Origin: Limonium bicolor
Lineage: Eukaryota; Streptophyta; Magnoliopsida; Caryophyllales; Plumbaginaceae
Reading direction: 5' to 3'
Assembly (NCBI GenBank): GCA_023374045.1
Contig: CM041779.1
Location: 147,189,485 to 147,253,484 of the forward strand
DNA: 64,000 bases
Both the position numbers and the translations under genes were made by a program. The notes under the pieces were generated by a model that had not been told where the DNA came from, ran no database searches, and saw only the letters and a program-made list of their open reading frames with translations. Each line of letters starts with the position of its first letter. The stretch's first letter is position 1. Positions 32,231 to 44,345 of the stretch are shown in pieces.

Positions 32231-32672
32231 AAAAAATTTACGTAACTATTCATCTAAATTCAAGTTGTTCAAGCCAAGATCAATAATGGATATGTTTTGA
32301 CAAGTTTAAAAATTTGTATTTGCTACATGTATATATCTGTACATATCAATGATCTTTATGATTCCCCATATAATGTTAAGAGAAATTTGCATTTCCCACC
32401 AATGACATTTGGCATAATTACATACAACAGCCACGAGGTTTGATTAATTAAATTCCTCACCCATGTGGTTTCCCTTTTTTTTGTATTCGGTACCTTCACT
32501 CCAAGTAAGGTTTCTTTAATTTTTGTTCAAGTTAAGAGATGCTCAAACAACGTCCGAAGTTGACATAACTTTACATGGTTGATGTTAAAGTGTTATTTAT
32601 CGGACCTATGCCAAAATTCTAAGTTTTTTAAGCTCAAATGTGACACGTGTGACCTAATAAAAACATGTCTTG
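32231..32672. other. Unassigned AT-rich spacer
   Basis: No gene. 32385-32520 (GAAATTTGCATTTCCCACC, CCACGAGGTTTG, CCATGTGGTTTCCC) reads like another MULE-type or MITE end, but I could not find its partner. Confidence 0.35.
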
Positions 32673-35000
32673 TAATGCACCAGATTTTCATTTCTAGTTT
32701 AATAGTAAAAGATTAGATTCATTTACCAGGGAATAATTATGTGTAATTAGGTATTGATGGGTAAATTGGAGTTTTGTCAGTTTCGGCATTTATTTAGGTA
32801 TGAATTTGTAATGGGACATTTATGCATTATTAAGAGTTATAGTAGTTTCTAAAGTTATGTTAGTTTCTAAAGTTATGTCGGTTTATGGAGTTATGTCAGT
32901 TTCGTTTATTTAATAGCAGTGATGTTTAATTGGGAGTTATGGTAGTTTCGGGAATTATGCCAGATTCGTTTTATTTAATTGAAGAGGAGCAGTTACGTTT
33001 GTTAGTGGGCTGATTTATTTAGTTATTTATTCAGGGTCATTAAGTCAGTAACTCCTCTATCTCGTTAAGTTAGGAGACGAACGGAAGAGTCAAGTTGAGA
33101 AGGAAGGGATGAGTCATCAGCTAGTATTTTATGATTATTTGTAGTCTTCTGCGCCTTTCTCTCTTCTCTACCTAACTACCGCTTCTGCATCTAGATTGAT
33201 CAGTTGTTGTGGAGTTCTGTGAGTAAGATTTGGGTTTTCGCATAGAAAGGGTTGGAATTCTACTAGTTTACTAATCTTTGCAACCAAGTTTTGTTCATCT
33301 TCTGTTTTCTGGTGTAGTTTCTGAGTTTGTTGTCCGGTTTGTCAGATTGTTCTGTGTGAAGATTTCAGTGGTAGATCTGTGGTGTGGGCTTCCATTCCAA
33401 ATTCATCGGTGTTTGTAGAGATACGATTGACTGGTAGGTGGTAGACGGATTCATCGTAGATGTGTTCACCGGTGAACATAAGATACTTTTCATAGCCTTT
33501 TGATAACTTGTACGCATTTAGTACAATAGCTAATTTGATAAACCGTTTTTCAATGTACATAAGATACTTTTCATAGCCCTTAGATAACATCAAAATATAT
33601 TAATTGATATCATCAGATATATAGTGTTTACTTCTAGAACTTAATAGACATAAAGTACTATACTTATCAGCTCTAATATCATTCACTATATATATACATA
33701 TTATATATATATATCTTTTACTTTTGTTCACCCTCCTACATCATCTAAACATACCAGTAGTATTGTATCATTTAGAGAATGCTATAAACAAATATCATTC
33801 AAAACAACATCCTAGATGTAGTTATCTTCGCATCAACAGCTGTAGAGCTGGTTGAGCCGAACTAAACAAATAAGATGTGAAGTAAAAAAATTCAAAATAG
33901 TTGTTTGATATGCAAAGCTGGTTAGGCTGTTTGTTTGATTAACATAATAAAGTGTGTTATTTTTAATGGTTAGACGGGCTGATTGGTAATATATTTTATG
34001 CTTAAGGCTAAGGCATAGTTTGATTTGAAAATAATATGTATGTGCACATTAATATTTTTTTATTATTAACAAATATATTTTATGGTTTTGGGTCTGGTCA
34101 TGGGTTTGGATCTCTACCCTAACCCAACCCACAAAATTGGCTTATTACCCAAACCCAACCCAAAAAATAAATAGATCAATAATCAAGACTCTAACCTGTA
34201 AAATTATAGGTTGGGTTCAGAATGGGTTCGGATTGGGTTTCAGACTGGATCAAAATTGCCACGTCTAAATTGCAAATGAGAAGTAAACATGTTTCATGGC
34301 TGATGTACATACAATGTATTTTATTAGTTTTCATACACAAGTATTGTTTAGAAAAGAAGATAATGTCTCGTGCTTATAGTATGCCATATTTTAAAAATAT
34401 TTCACACTCTCAAATCGATCGATCGGTTCCGTATATTGGTATATATGTACCACATATATTTTATACTATAATTTATAGATACTTTTAGACATGGACTTCA
34501 TGAATATGGTTTTATGAAATAATCGTTTGGGACCTAACTTATTACTTTCTGAGTTGTTGATGGTTGCATCGAGTTATCTTGTAGCATGTTGTGTAAGGAG
34601 ATCCTTCTGTCTATGTTATACGGGCATTCTTCCTATCCTGTTGTGTGACTGATGCATCCTTTGGTTTTCAGGCCGTTTATGTTCTGGGGCCAATAGGTCC
34701 ATTGGTTTTTGGATAATTTCTGCGTTGTCAAGGATCTTCTGATCTATTGGTTTTCAGACTAAATCTATGTGTTTTGACTAGTGTCCCCTTCTATTTTTGA
34801 GACTTTTTGTTTTATCCGCTCTGTACGTGATCTCTAACGGGTTTAATGTGACATGATGTGTTTTTGTTCTGATTCAGTAAATGATTTCAGTATTTACAAT
34901 TACATGAGCTAATTTCTGTAAAACGTTTTGAGCATGCTTGCTGATGATGTTTACTGTTTAGTGGGTTGTGGTTGCTCACTCCTATTCAATTCACCATTTT
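32673..35000 (+). repeat. Chromovirus LTR related to the copy at 12993, cut by element A
   Basis: Starts TGTAATGCACCAGATTTTCA, in the same place as TGTTATGATATACTGGATTT of the other LTR. Related blocks follow at about 33190-33475 and 34520-34990. Between them (about 33476-34500) is extra AT-rich sequence, including a stretch of AACCCAACCC and GGGTTGGGTT type (34080-34250), probably a small inserted element. It stops at 35000, where element A begins; its other end is not in the window. Confidence 0.65.
33474..33600. repeat. Short direct repeat, 80 bp apart
   Basis: CATAAGATACTTTTCATAGC occurs at about 33477 and again at about 33557, each followed by a GATAAC-type sequence. It lies at the left edge of the extra sequence in this LTR. 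Confidence 0.6.
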
Positions 35001-38000
35001 TGTAACACCCCCGAATCACAATCAATAATCAGACAACGAGCCTAACGGTAATACGAGATGTCTACACAGCGGTTTCCAACTTCATCTGGGTGTCACAGAC
35101 GCCAACCACCCACGTGGTTGACACAACAACTCTATCCATATCAAGCTACGGTCTGAATGACTGGAAACAACCCTCTATCAAAGTCCAAATACAACATAAA
35201 GTACAACCCAAGTTCCAAGTGTCTACAACAACATTTCCAAATCATAGACTAAGAGTTACATCTCGGGTTTTATAACAACCCCTGTAGTACCCATGCCACT
35301 ACAAACTTAAAAGTCATGCCCCGATGGACTACCCCCATGGTAGCCATCCCGCCTACGCTCCGTTACCGTCTGGCACAATACCTGAAAAAATTGGGTGTAA
35401 AGGACTCAGCAAACTACGCTGAGTATGAACGTGTGAAGCCTGCATGTTACCAGGCCACACGACTACTTGGTCGAATATTATTAAGTCAATTTTACATGCT
35501 GTGGTAAAGCAGTAAAGCACACATCAGCACATCATGATATCATACACACTCATCGGTAGCATAGCAATATCAGTAAGCAACCAAGCACATCTTGCAAGTA
35601 GCATATCAATGTCAAACACGCAGTCCAGCACAATAAGCTGCTAGTGTAGCAACAACAGTCAGGTAATTATAGGACGTGTGCGTAGGTACATTATATCGTC
35701 GATCCTCGCTATGGGATCATTCAAGAGATTGCGTATTGTTTTCTTGTTCTCATTACATATGTTTTCCTTTCTTCTCTTGCACCGAGTCAGGGGATATAGA
35801 TTAGATCCCGAGACTTGCTATGTAGGTGCTATTCATTACTTGTTTCTTAAAGGGGTCACATTCGTGACTTTCTCTTGTTTGCTTGGTCTCATTACACAAG
35901 TTTTCCTTTATTCTCTGGCACCGAGTCCGGGGATATAGATTAGATCCCGAGACATCATTATGTAGGTGCTACTCGTTCCTTGTTTCTTTAAGGATTATTT
36001 GTGAATTCTTTTATCACCGCACGTTGGAGGACGTCTCCTCCATAGCTAATCCCTCATTCCCGGCGTCATGCGCCGAGAAAGCAGAGTCGCCTCTTGACTC
36101 CAGGATAAGCTCCCCCAAGTTGTCACTCCCCCATTCCCGTCGTCATGCGCCGGGAAAGCGGAGTCGCCTCTAGACTCCAGGATGTGCTCCACATAGAAGG
36201 GCGAAGGATCTGATGCAGATACCAACTCCCGAATATTCCATACCGCGCGGCCCGAGATGTCGTCTTCCCGGGTTATCCTCATGTCCCACCATTTGGTACT
36301 TCTCGTTTCGTTATCATTATAGTCTCGACACCATAGTGGGTGTCATTAGCGGTCCTCTATAGTTAGAGAGGAGTTTTCTCTTTGTATAGTTCTTATGTTT
36401 GTCCACGTGGTTCGTCATGTCCCACCAATTGAGATTTGCTCTTCATTATCATTAATGAATAGACACCATAGTGGGTGTCATGGTACGTCCTCCATAGTTA
36501 GAGAGGAGTTCCTCTTTATGGCATTTTCTTTGTTTTCATAGTTCGTTGTGGTTCTCGTTTAGTTTTCCCTTTATGTAGTTTCTTTGTTTACATAGTTCGC
36601 TGTGTTTCATCTCAAAGTTCCATAACGCGAAAGGGACTAAACTACTGTGTGCGCGCAAGTAGTATGCAACAACGATATAACAATCACATAGGCAAGATAG
36701 GCAAGCAATCCAATTTCATGCTTTAATCTTATGGTCATTTTCACACACAAGCCGTGTAACACGGCAACATACGAACCACACATGTCCATACCTTATAATA
36801 GTTGTCACAGATACTGGCACAAGGGTTCCCCGCTGCCCGTGGGACTCGTTCCTGTAACGGTTGTTCGAGCGGGTTAGATCGTTCGATCATGCGTTATGGT
36901 TCGTAGTTCTATTCATAATGTTTAGCCTAATCTTAAGTGTTATAGTTGCCAACGTTGGACCTACTTTATCCTTTCGGCTTGGATTCATTTGTTTTAGCCA
37001 AGCAGTACCGTTCAAGGTAATTTGAACTTGCCCCGATTTACTTTTCCCGTACTCTCTCTTAGACTATTTCTAATTACCTTTCGCCTCTTCCTTGCTTTGT
37101 CACTCTTCGAGTTATACTACTACTTGTTATCTTCCCCATTTAGTTAACACCTTAGTTTTTTTGCCTAGCTAGTCTAACATCAACCTATTTCGATACCTTA
37201 GGCGCAATTTATGTTACCGTTTTAACACAAGTCCTACTAACAGATTAATATACATTCTCACTAGTTACATAGGTAACTTGTCCTAGTTTAATTGACCAAG
37301 AATCCAATATTTTCCCATTACTCATTTTACTTCTATTTTTTCCAAATATATGTTGGACTAAAACTCATATTTAACTTTCTTGCCATAATATAACAATCCT
37401 ACGATCATATCAGTTCTTTTTCCTAGCTTCAGCCCTTAATAGATGCTTAGGTTGTAATCTAATTTAATCACTCTTCTTATGATTAACCCAAGGTTTCCTA
37501 GCTCATTGTCAACCGACCACTCTTTAGCTTTCCTCTTAACTTCTTATACTCACTCATAGTACTCTACCTCAGTTTAACAATTATTCACACGTGCCCCCAG
37601 TCATCCGAACATCAAGCAAATGGTGGGGACTTGATCCACTTAGCGCATTCAACCACAGCTCAAGAATCATCATGTTTTTTTTATAACTGAGGCAAAACAG
37701 AGGAAAAGGGAAGATATTGTCTGTCTGAGTGCAGTGGGCTAATCCCATAGTGAACGGGGTTGCTCTGTTCGGCTTAGAGCTTGACAGAAGAGAAGAAAGA
37801 ACAATAATCGTTCATTATTCATCTCTGGAAGCCAAGATGGAATGTCGACAGAAGTGGGCAGGAGATTAGCCCGTGTTTTTAGGGAATTACAGAGAGGAAA
37901 GAATAGGCATACGATAGAGAGATTATATTTCTATGTATATCCCAGTATCCCCGTATATGCCTATATATATATATACTAGAGTATGCTACAGTTTACTCAT

Positions 38001-41000
38001 ATACCCCTGTTACTCTAATGAACTCACGTCTGATATGGCCAGAAGAACACGAACAAGTTCCGTCCATCCCAGTACAAGGTTGTTAACACATCTGAGGATT
38101 CAGTTTACAGAAACCAAGGTTATAGGAAAACTGTAGCACCAGTTCTGAGTATCCTCACCTCTATCTTGCTCTTTATACATGGATCTGAATTTCCCACTCC
38201 TCCTCTAATGCATTAAGTTGATTACCGTTTTTTTTAAGTGTTAACAAACCTAACTAAGTGTACTAGCTAGGTTTTATGTTTATTAACAAGCCAATTACAC
38301 ACTCTTAACATCTCTGAAATTCAGTTATACAGAACCTACCAATTACAGAAAAATATGAAAAACAGAATCTGTGCCTTTCTTCTTGTGTCTTGCTTTCAGC
38401 TGGTTAAGTTGACTTCTAAACTACAATGTATATATATACCGGCTTAGTTCACTCTTTTGGCAATGTCTTATGGTCATTTTAAAGCCACCCCAACACTCTT
38501 GGCCAATCTGAAATTTCAGCTATACTGAAACTGAAAATAAAACAGCAGCCTAGAACTAGTATCTTTACTTCTATCTTTCTTTTCTGTTCCTCACTCTGAT
38601 TTCCAGTTCCCCCAAGTGGTTTACTTCTTTTAGTTATGTGGTTTACCACAATTTGAATTCGAGAACCGACCCAAAACGATATAGACCCAGTTACCGCCAC
38701 TGAAATAAAACAGAAGGCATAACCGATGCATCTGTTTTCTACTCTCTGAGTTTGTTTTCTGTTTTTGTTTCTCAGTCATTGATCTGGTGTCTCCTTCACT
38801 CTAAGACTCTTTTCTAAGCCATTCCTATACGTCCCTATCTAGACCATTGTTATACAGGTGACACCATAAGCTCTCAGCATTACTCCATCCAAACTTTTTT
38901 CATCATTAATTTATCCAAGTGTTCAGCGCATAATAGCTTAGGCATGTTTTCGGTTTTGAATTCCCAGCATTAAGACATATACTTCTCACCTTTGGTTTGA
39001 TAGATTTCCACACATAAAGGTTACCCATTCAATTCGATACTTATCCAGGTTTTCCCTAGCCATTTAGTGCATTATTATCTCAGTTAAGCAACAGGTTTTC
39101 CCCCTAACACAGCAGCCTAAACTTCCTGGGCTATAGCACTTCAACTCAGCAGCAACACGCCAGATTTTTCCAGTTACTCTTGAGTACGTTTTTTTTTATT
39201 ATTACTAAAGCCTGGTGTTTGCACCACCATTTCACCAATGCATTATCCTCACAACACATATCCTTGTTCAGTTATCATTTAGCAAGATGATTTCAAACAG
39301 AGTTTCTAGCTGCATTCGGTTAATCGTTACAGCCAGTTTCTTTTTTTTAAAGAAAAGGAATCACACATAAGGCATGAGTTTTAGGCACAACCTTGGGGTT
39401 TTAAGCTCGATTTCCTTGTTGATTTTTCCTTGGTTACCCTTGAACAATTCTCGGCCCTGGTTATGAAGGGACCCTGGGTTAGTTTCCGTACATATTTTCC
39501 CAAGTTAAATCAGGGGGAATCACTCAGGAACTCTCAGTTGAATTTTACCTGGAGTAAGGGATGGTTCTCTCTCAGTTTTCCCTTGAAGTTTGCTGGGTGG
39601 TTCAGTGGATGTTTCAGGGCTTCACCCGGCCATGCAACAGAACAAGAGACATGGTTGGGTTAGTACTTGTGATCCCATCTGATTACTAATGTATGGAAGG
39701 TATAATAAGGACTAACGTTTGGGGATTTACCTTGGTTAGATAGAGCGAATTGCTTACTTGCATTCACGGCAGAGTGGGGTTCACAGAGGTACCATGCATG
39801 CGACAAACAAAACTCCAGGGGATCCAATCAGTAGGGTTGCATGCACGGACCGGGGAGAGGAAATCAAATCAGCAACTGGGGGAGTTTCAAATAGAAAGCA
39901 AAGCAGAGAAGTCAAGGAAGTATAGAGGGGCAGAAACGAATTCGACACACGATCTTTACCTTGACTCTGAAGGGTTGCGAGCTCCCGAGTTTCCAGAATT
40001 TGAGCCCAGATTCAACATGCAAGGGGAGGCTCGTTGGTTTGCCTCGTCGCTCCAGTGTTTTTTTTGACGTTGAGCATTAAAAGCGGACATGTAACAACGA
40101 ACAAGAGGATGGTCTGAGTTGAAATTTTCATACAAGACTGAAGGAAATCACACAGAGCATTTCGGACATATGGACCATGGGAGAAGAAAAATGGATCTGG
40201 CCACTGATTACCTTGGTGTATTTCGCCAGTTTGCTCCCGGCTCTTTGAGAGGATTTTTGTTCAAAGGCTACCCGCGATCGTACCAGCAGAATGGCAAGCA
40301 AGATTCGTGCACGAGAAGGGAGGAGATCAGGGGGCTTGAGTAAGGGCTTCCCAACAAGAAAATAAGGCAATGGCGAAGAAGTAAATGAGAAAAATCCGAT
40401 GTTGCGTGGGTATAAAAATCGGAACTTACACATGCCAGAAAGGTTGGGGACATTTGCTTGAAAAGCAGGGAAGGTAATCTGCATGGGCAAAATGGAAGGA
40501 ATTGGGTGGGTTGTCCCCTGGGGCTAAAGACACACGCGAGAAAAAGAGCCAAGGTTGGTAATTAAAGGATTGTCAGTGAATGTGAAGGATCTTCGGTCAT
40601 CACATGAGTGGGTCCTAATTTTATTATTAACTTATAGTATGATTAAGTAGTATGTAGGTGGTTAGTTTAACATTTAGGTCGAGGAATATACTTTGGTGAG
40701 TACAAGTACTCCTTTTATGATGTTACTTGCACTGTTTCATATGATATATTCTCGTATCATATGTTACCTAGTACAATTGTTATATGTGTCAATGAGTACT
40801 CCATATATTTCAGTTTGCATAATGTGTCCCACTTGTTTTGTGTACCAAGATCCTAACATGTAATAATTTATTTTGCTCACTGTGTTGGTCATGTCAAAAC
40901 CGACAATGTTACTTGCTATTTCATTCACGGACATACATATGTCCCTTAATATCTTAGGGTATAAGTTGTAGCAGAATTATACATTAATGTGACCGGTAGT

Positions 41001-41056
41001 TAGACATACCACACATATTCATGATTTCATGTGTTTTATTATTTTAGGGTGTTTCA
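35001..41056 (-). repeat. Element A LTR, complete copy (6.06 kb)
   Basis: Plus-strand ends TGTAACACCCCC ... GGTGTTTCA. Direct repeat of 44346-49863 at very high similarity. Short frames inside it (for example 35316-35507) recur in the other copy only because the LTR is duplicated; none has a domain. A/T microsatellite at about 37965-37978. Confidence 0.9.
35743..36600. repeat. Three internal tandem duplications in the element A LTR
   Basis: Period about 139 bp (from 35743 and 35882; GGATATAGATTAGATCCCGA in each), about 77 bp (from 36054 and 36131; GACTCCAGGAT in each) and about 135 bp (from 36327 and 36462; GACACCATAGTGGGTGTCAT in each). The same duplications are in the right LTR at about 45080-45940, so they predate insertion. 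Confidence 0.85.
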
Positions 41057-44000
41057 ACTTATCCCCCTTAAAAGAGACTTCGTCCCGAAGTCTTACTTCC
41101 TTAACTGGTGTTTTCCCACTCTTGTTAATCCTAGGGATCAAGTCCCACATTCATTCACGATACCCAAAGAGTTAAGTTCATAACTATAATGCTCAGTGCT
41201 TCTAAGCACATGCCACATCAGTGGCTTCACACAAGTTCTCATAGTAGACCAAAAAGCTAGCAATGTGTATGACATGCTAAAGTGCAAGCCAAGGCACGCA
41301 ACATTCATTCATAGCACAAAGTACATCCAATACAGTACACACACAATTCTGCACAATTTATACACACAGACCTACCAACCAACGTGTGGTTGTAGGAATA
41401 CACTTAGTCAATTTCCAACCAAGGTCCACAGTTCCATTTCACCATTTGTGCTTATAAGCACCACGCCATACTATGGCTTCACCAAGTTCTCACTAATATT
41501 TTAACGTACCAATAATTCTCTATATTGTACTCATATACAATCAAGAGGACGAGTCCTTCATTCATAACCACCATGCAATCAAAACAATCCATCAAACGAG
41601 CAATAACACAGTACAACGCAGCGCGCCTACCCCCCTTAAAAATGGATTACGCCCACGTAATCCCTATTATATCATTCTTGAACTTTGGTTCAAGATGTTT
41701 AAGTCTCATGGGGTTTTCTTGTTTCTATGCAATGCAGCTCACCTTATAAGCCTATCAAATGCATTGACTATGTTAATGGCTCAGTTTATGTCTCCAAGAT
41801 TCTTATTGGTATCCATACCGATCTATACGGATTCGGGTTATCCTCCCTGGGTCTAGGGTATTGGCAGATAAGTCACTTGTTATTCAACTGGAAAATGTGA
41901 AATATGGTCCACCAGCTTCTGCTGTGCGACTCTGCTTACTTTAGGGTTTAGTTTTTCCCTCGTTATACCTTTCAAGGTAGTGCATGGCTTAATTGTATAG
42001 GAGTAAAAGTCTCTTGACCGATATAGGTATTTTAGTTTATTCACAGTCTTATAACTTGTCTGTCCATTTACTTTGGTTATAGGGTATTTTAGTTATTCAC
42101 AGTCTTGTAACTTGTCTGTCCATTTACTTTGGTGGTCGGATATTCATTCTTTTTGTGCGCTTTTTAAGCGTCTGAGTTATTCTTCCTAGCTGCCCTTTAG
42201 GCTTATATTCATACATACTCCGTAGTAACGATTTAGTGTTTAGTGTTCTTCAATGTCAAAATGTGTCGTTGTTACGACGATTTCGTTTAGTTTATATTAC
42301 CGCTCATAATTATGTGTGGATAGCTAGTTCACGCTCCTAGCATTACTACACCTTCTTATCTCCAAATTGCGGGTTTTTTTCGTCTTTAAGTAATCTTTAT
42401 TTGTCAGCCAATTTATGGCCTTGATGTTTTCGGTCGTCCTGAATTAGTTTCAGGCAAAGGTTACCGAATTATATGTGTTAGAAGTTCTTATGATTGTAAA
42501 CTATTTACTACTACCGGTTACATTTTGCACTTAATTGCGGTAGTATTTTTATGTATTATCTATCAGGTTATTGGTAACATTGCACCATTTCAATCCTTAC
42601 CAATCTGTATACTCATGTGTTTACCCTCCAAGTTTTGAATTATGTATTAATGTATTTTACACGCACGTGTCATCTATCATCCATCTCGCTTCCTTGGTAC
42701 TTCCTAATCCAGCTTATAAAATTCTCCACCTTTTGTAGTTTATGTGACCACTTGTAGGGGGTTTCGAGAATCATCCAACACTGACGTGATCAGCGTAAGT
42801 GTTGGACTACCCTTGCACCCCAATTTGTGCTCGGTGTCCCTTGACCTGGCCAGGGTCAAGTTCAACCTTGCATGTCCGATTTAAACCATCAGTTTATTAG
42901 TCAAACTTGAGTTCTTATCACATTCGTTTCTAGTCACCTGGCAAACAATTTATGGACTAATGCCAAGTCTAAGTCTTTAGATTAACTGTTCAAGTTCCCC
43001 TGCTGTATACACCTCTAGGTGTGTGCATAAATACATACTCATGTGTCATAAGGTTCGAGGTCGTATTTACATTATGATGATCCCTTGATTTATATACATC
43101 TTCATATGGGTGTTCCCTCCAATCTATATTTTCTTAAATTATAAGTTCTTCCCACTCCAATCCTCGTACCATTTGGGTAGGTATATGTGTTCATTCGCTA
43201 CTTGGTCTCAATATTTATTTTCGATCGTTGAGTTGTATTGTTAACTCAAGTTAGGTATGGTTGATTTACTAATCATGACCTTTTTTTTCATAAAACCCGT
43301 TTACTCCTTGGGTTTTATTTGTGACTTGTCTTTTTCTGGTATGTATGTATGTACATTGGTATATATATATATATGATCTGATAAATCCTGTTTAGAGTCC
43401 CTGAATATGTAGTGTGTTTGGAGGGATTATTTCGCAATAGTGGCATTATTCATTGCCATTTCCTATCTGTTTGATTTGTGTTTGGGAAGGGTAACTAGTG
43501 CCCATGGTAATGGCTATTTACAGGGTTTGAGAGTTTTTTTTATGATCCCTTTACCCAATGCATTTTTCTCAGGGAACTGTAATTGGTGTCTTAGAAAATT
43601 TGTTACGTCAGAGAATGAAGAGAAACGTAAGAAGACGCAGGGAATTTATTGAGTCCCGAATATTAGATTTAGTGTGTAAAGTTGTGTCATGCTCTATTCA
43701 GCGTTATAGACCGTACCAAATTTATGGTGTAATCACGTCCCGAAATTATATTCTCTGATTTCATTGTTTTATGAGAGGTTTTCTTAATTACCCCCTCAGG
43801 TGTCCGAATTGCAGTATTTATCTCAATACCATCCTTAGCTTAATTAATTGCTTATTTGAGCTTTATCTATTACATAAATTTTTGGGTATTTCGGTCCCCT
43901 TTTTTTTGTGAGGTAGGGTCCTATCGACTGCTAAGCATGTCGACCCAAGTTGTCGCTAAAATTGGTTCCTTTATGGGTATTGTTCCTTTGGCAACGTCTT

Positions 44001-44345
44001 TCAACTTCACGCCCTAGTCAGAGCTTCGAGTCTCAGGTCTATTGTATACTTTAGTTTTCCTTACCGGATTGATTATATGCCATTGTGTAAATGCCGGATC
44101 GGGTTTTCCCGAGTGTGAGGAGGCTTCCTGCCTCTCCGGCGTTTTCCTATGAATTGAAATGGACCCTAGGGACATGGAGGTTGGGTTCAGGTGACTGTTA
44201 GGTATCCAGTATTTACTGGGGAAGAACCCTAACTAACGAGCCTCACATACTAACCCGTAACCCCGTTCCCAAATTTAGATTTTCCTATACTCGGTACATC
44301 TCTGTTCCAGTCATCAGAGCGCAACTACGCTCTGATACCACTTTC
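41057..44345 (-). other. Interior of element A, no protein domain seen
   Basis: 3,289 bp. It has a purine tract at the left end and a second tract at 41628-41640 (CCTACCCCCCTTAAAA on the plus strand). A hairpin GGATTACG-CCCA-CGTAATCC lies at 41644-41663. At about 42740-42870 an imperfect inverted repeat (TCCAACACT / AGTGTTGGA) is shared in outline with element B. Only short frames, none with a known motif. Confidence 0.75.
44329..44340 (-). promoter_or_regulatory. Primer-binding site of element A
   Basis: On the minus strand TGGTATCAGAGC, five bases after the LTR. Initiator methionine tRNA type. Confidence 0.9.

Noticed and set aside
35316..35507. Frame repeated at 44656-44847, suggesting a conserved protein
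   Set aside because: Repeated only because the LTR of element A is duplicated; no recognisable domain.
40128..40552. Frames of 94-120 residues near the end of element A LTR
   Set aside because: Only partly kept in the other LTR copy and without motifs; treated as chance frames.
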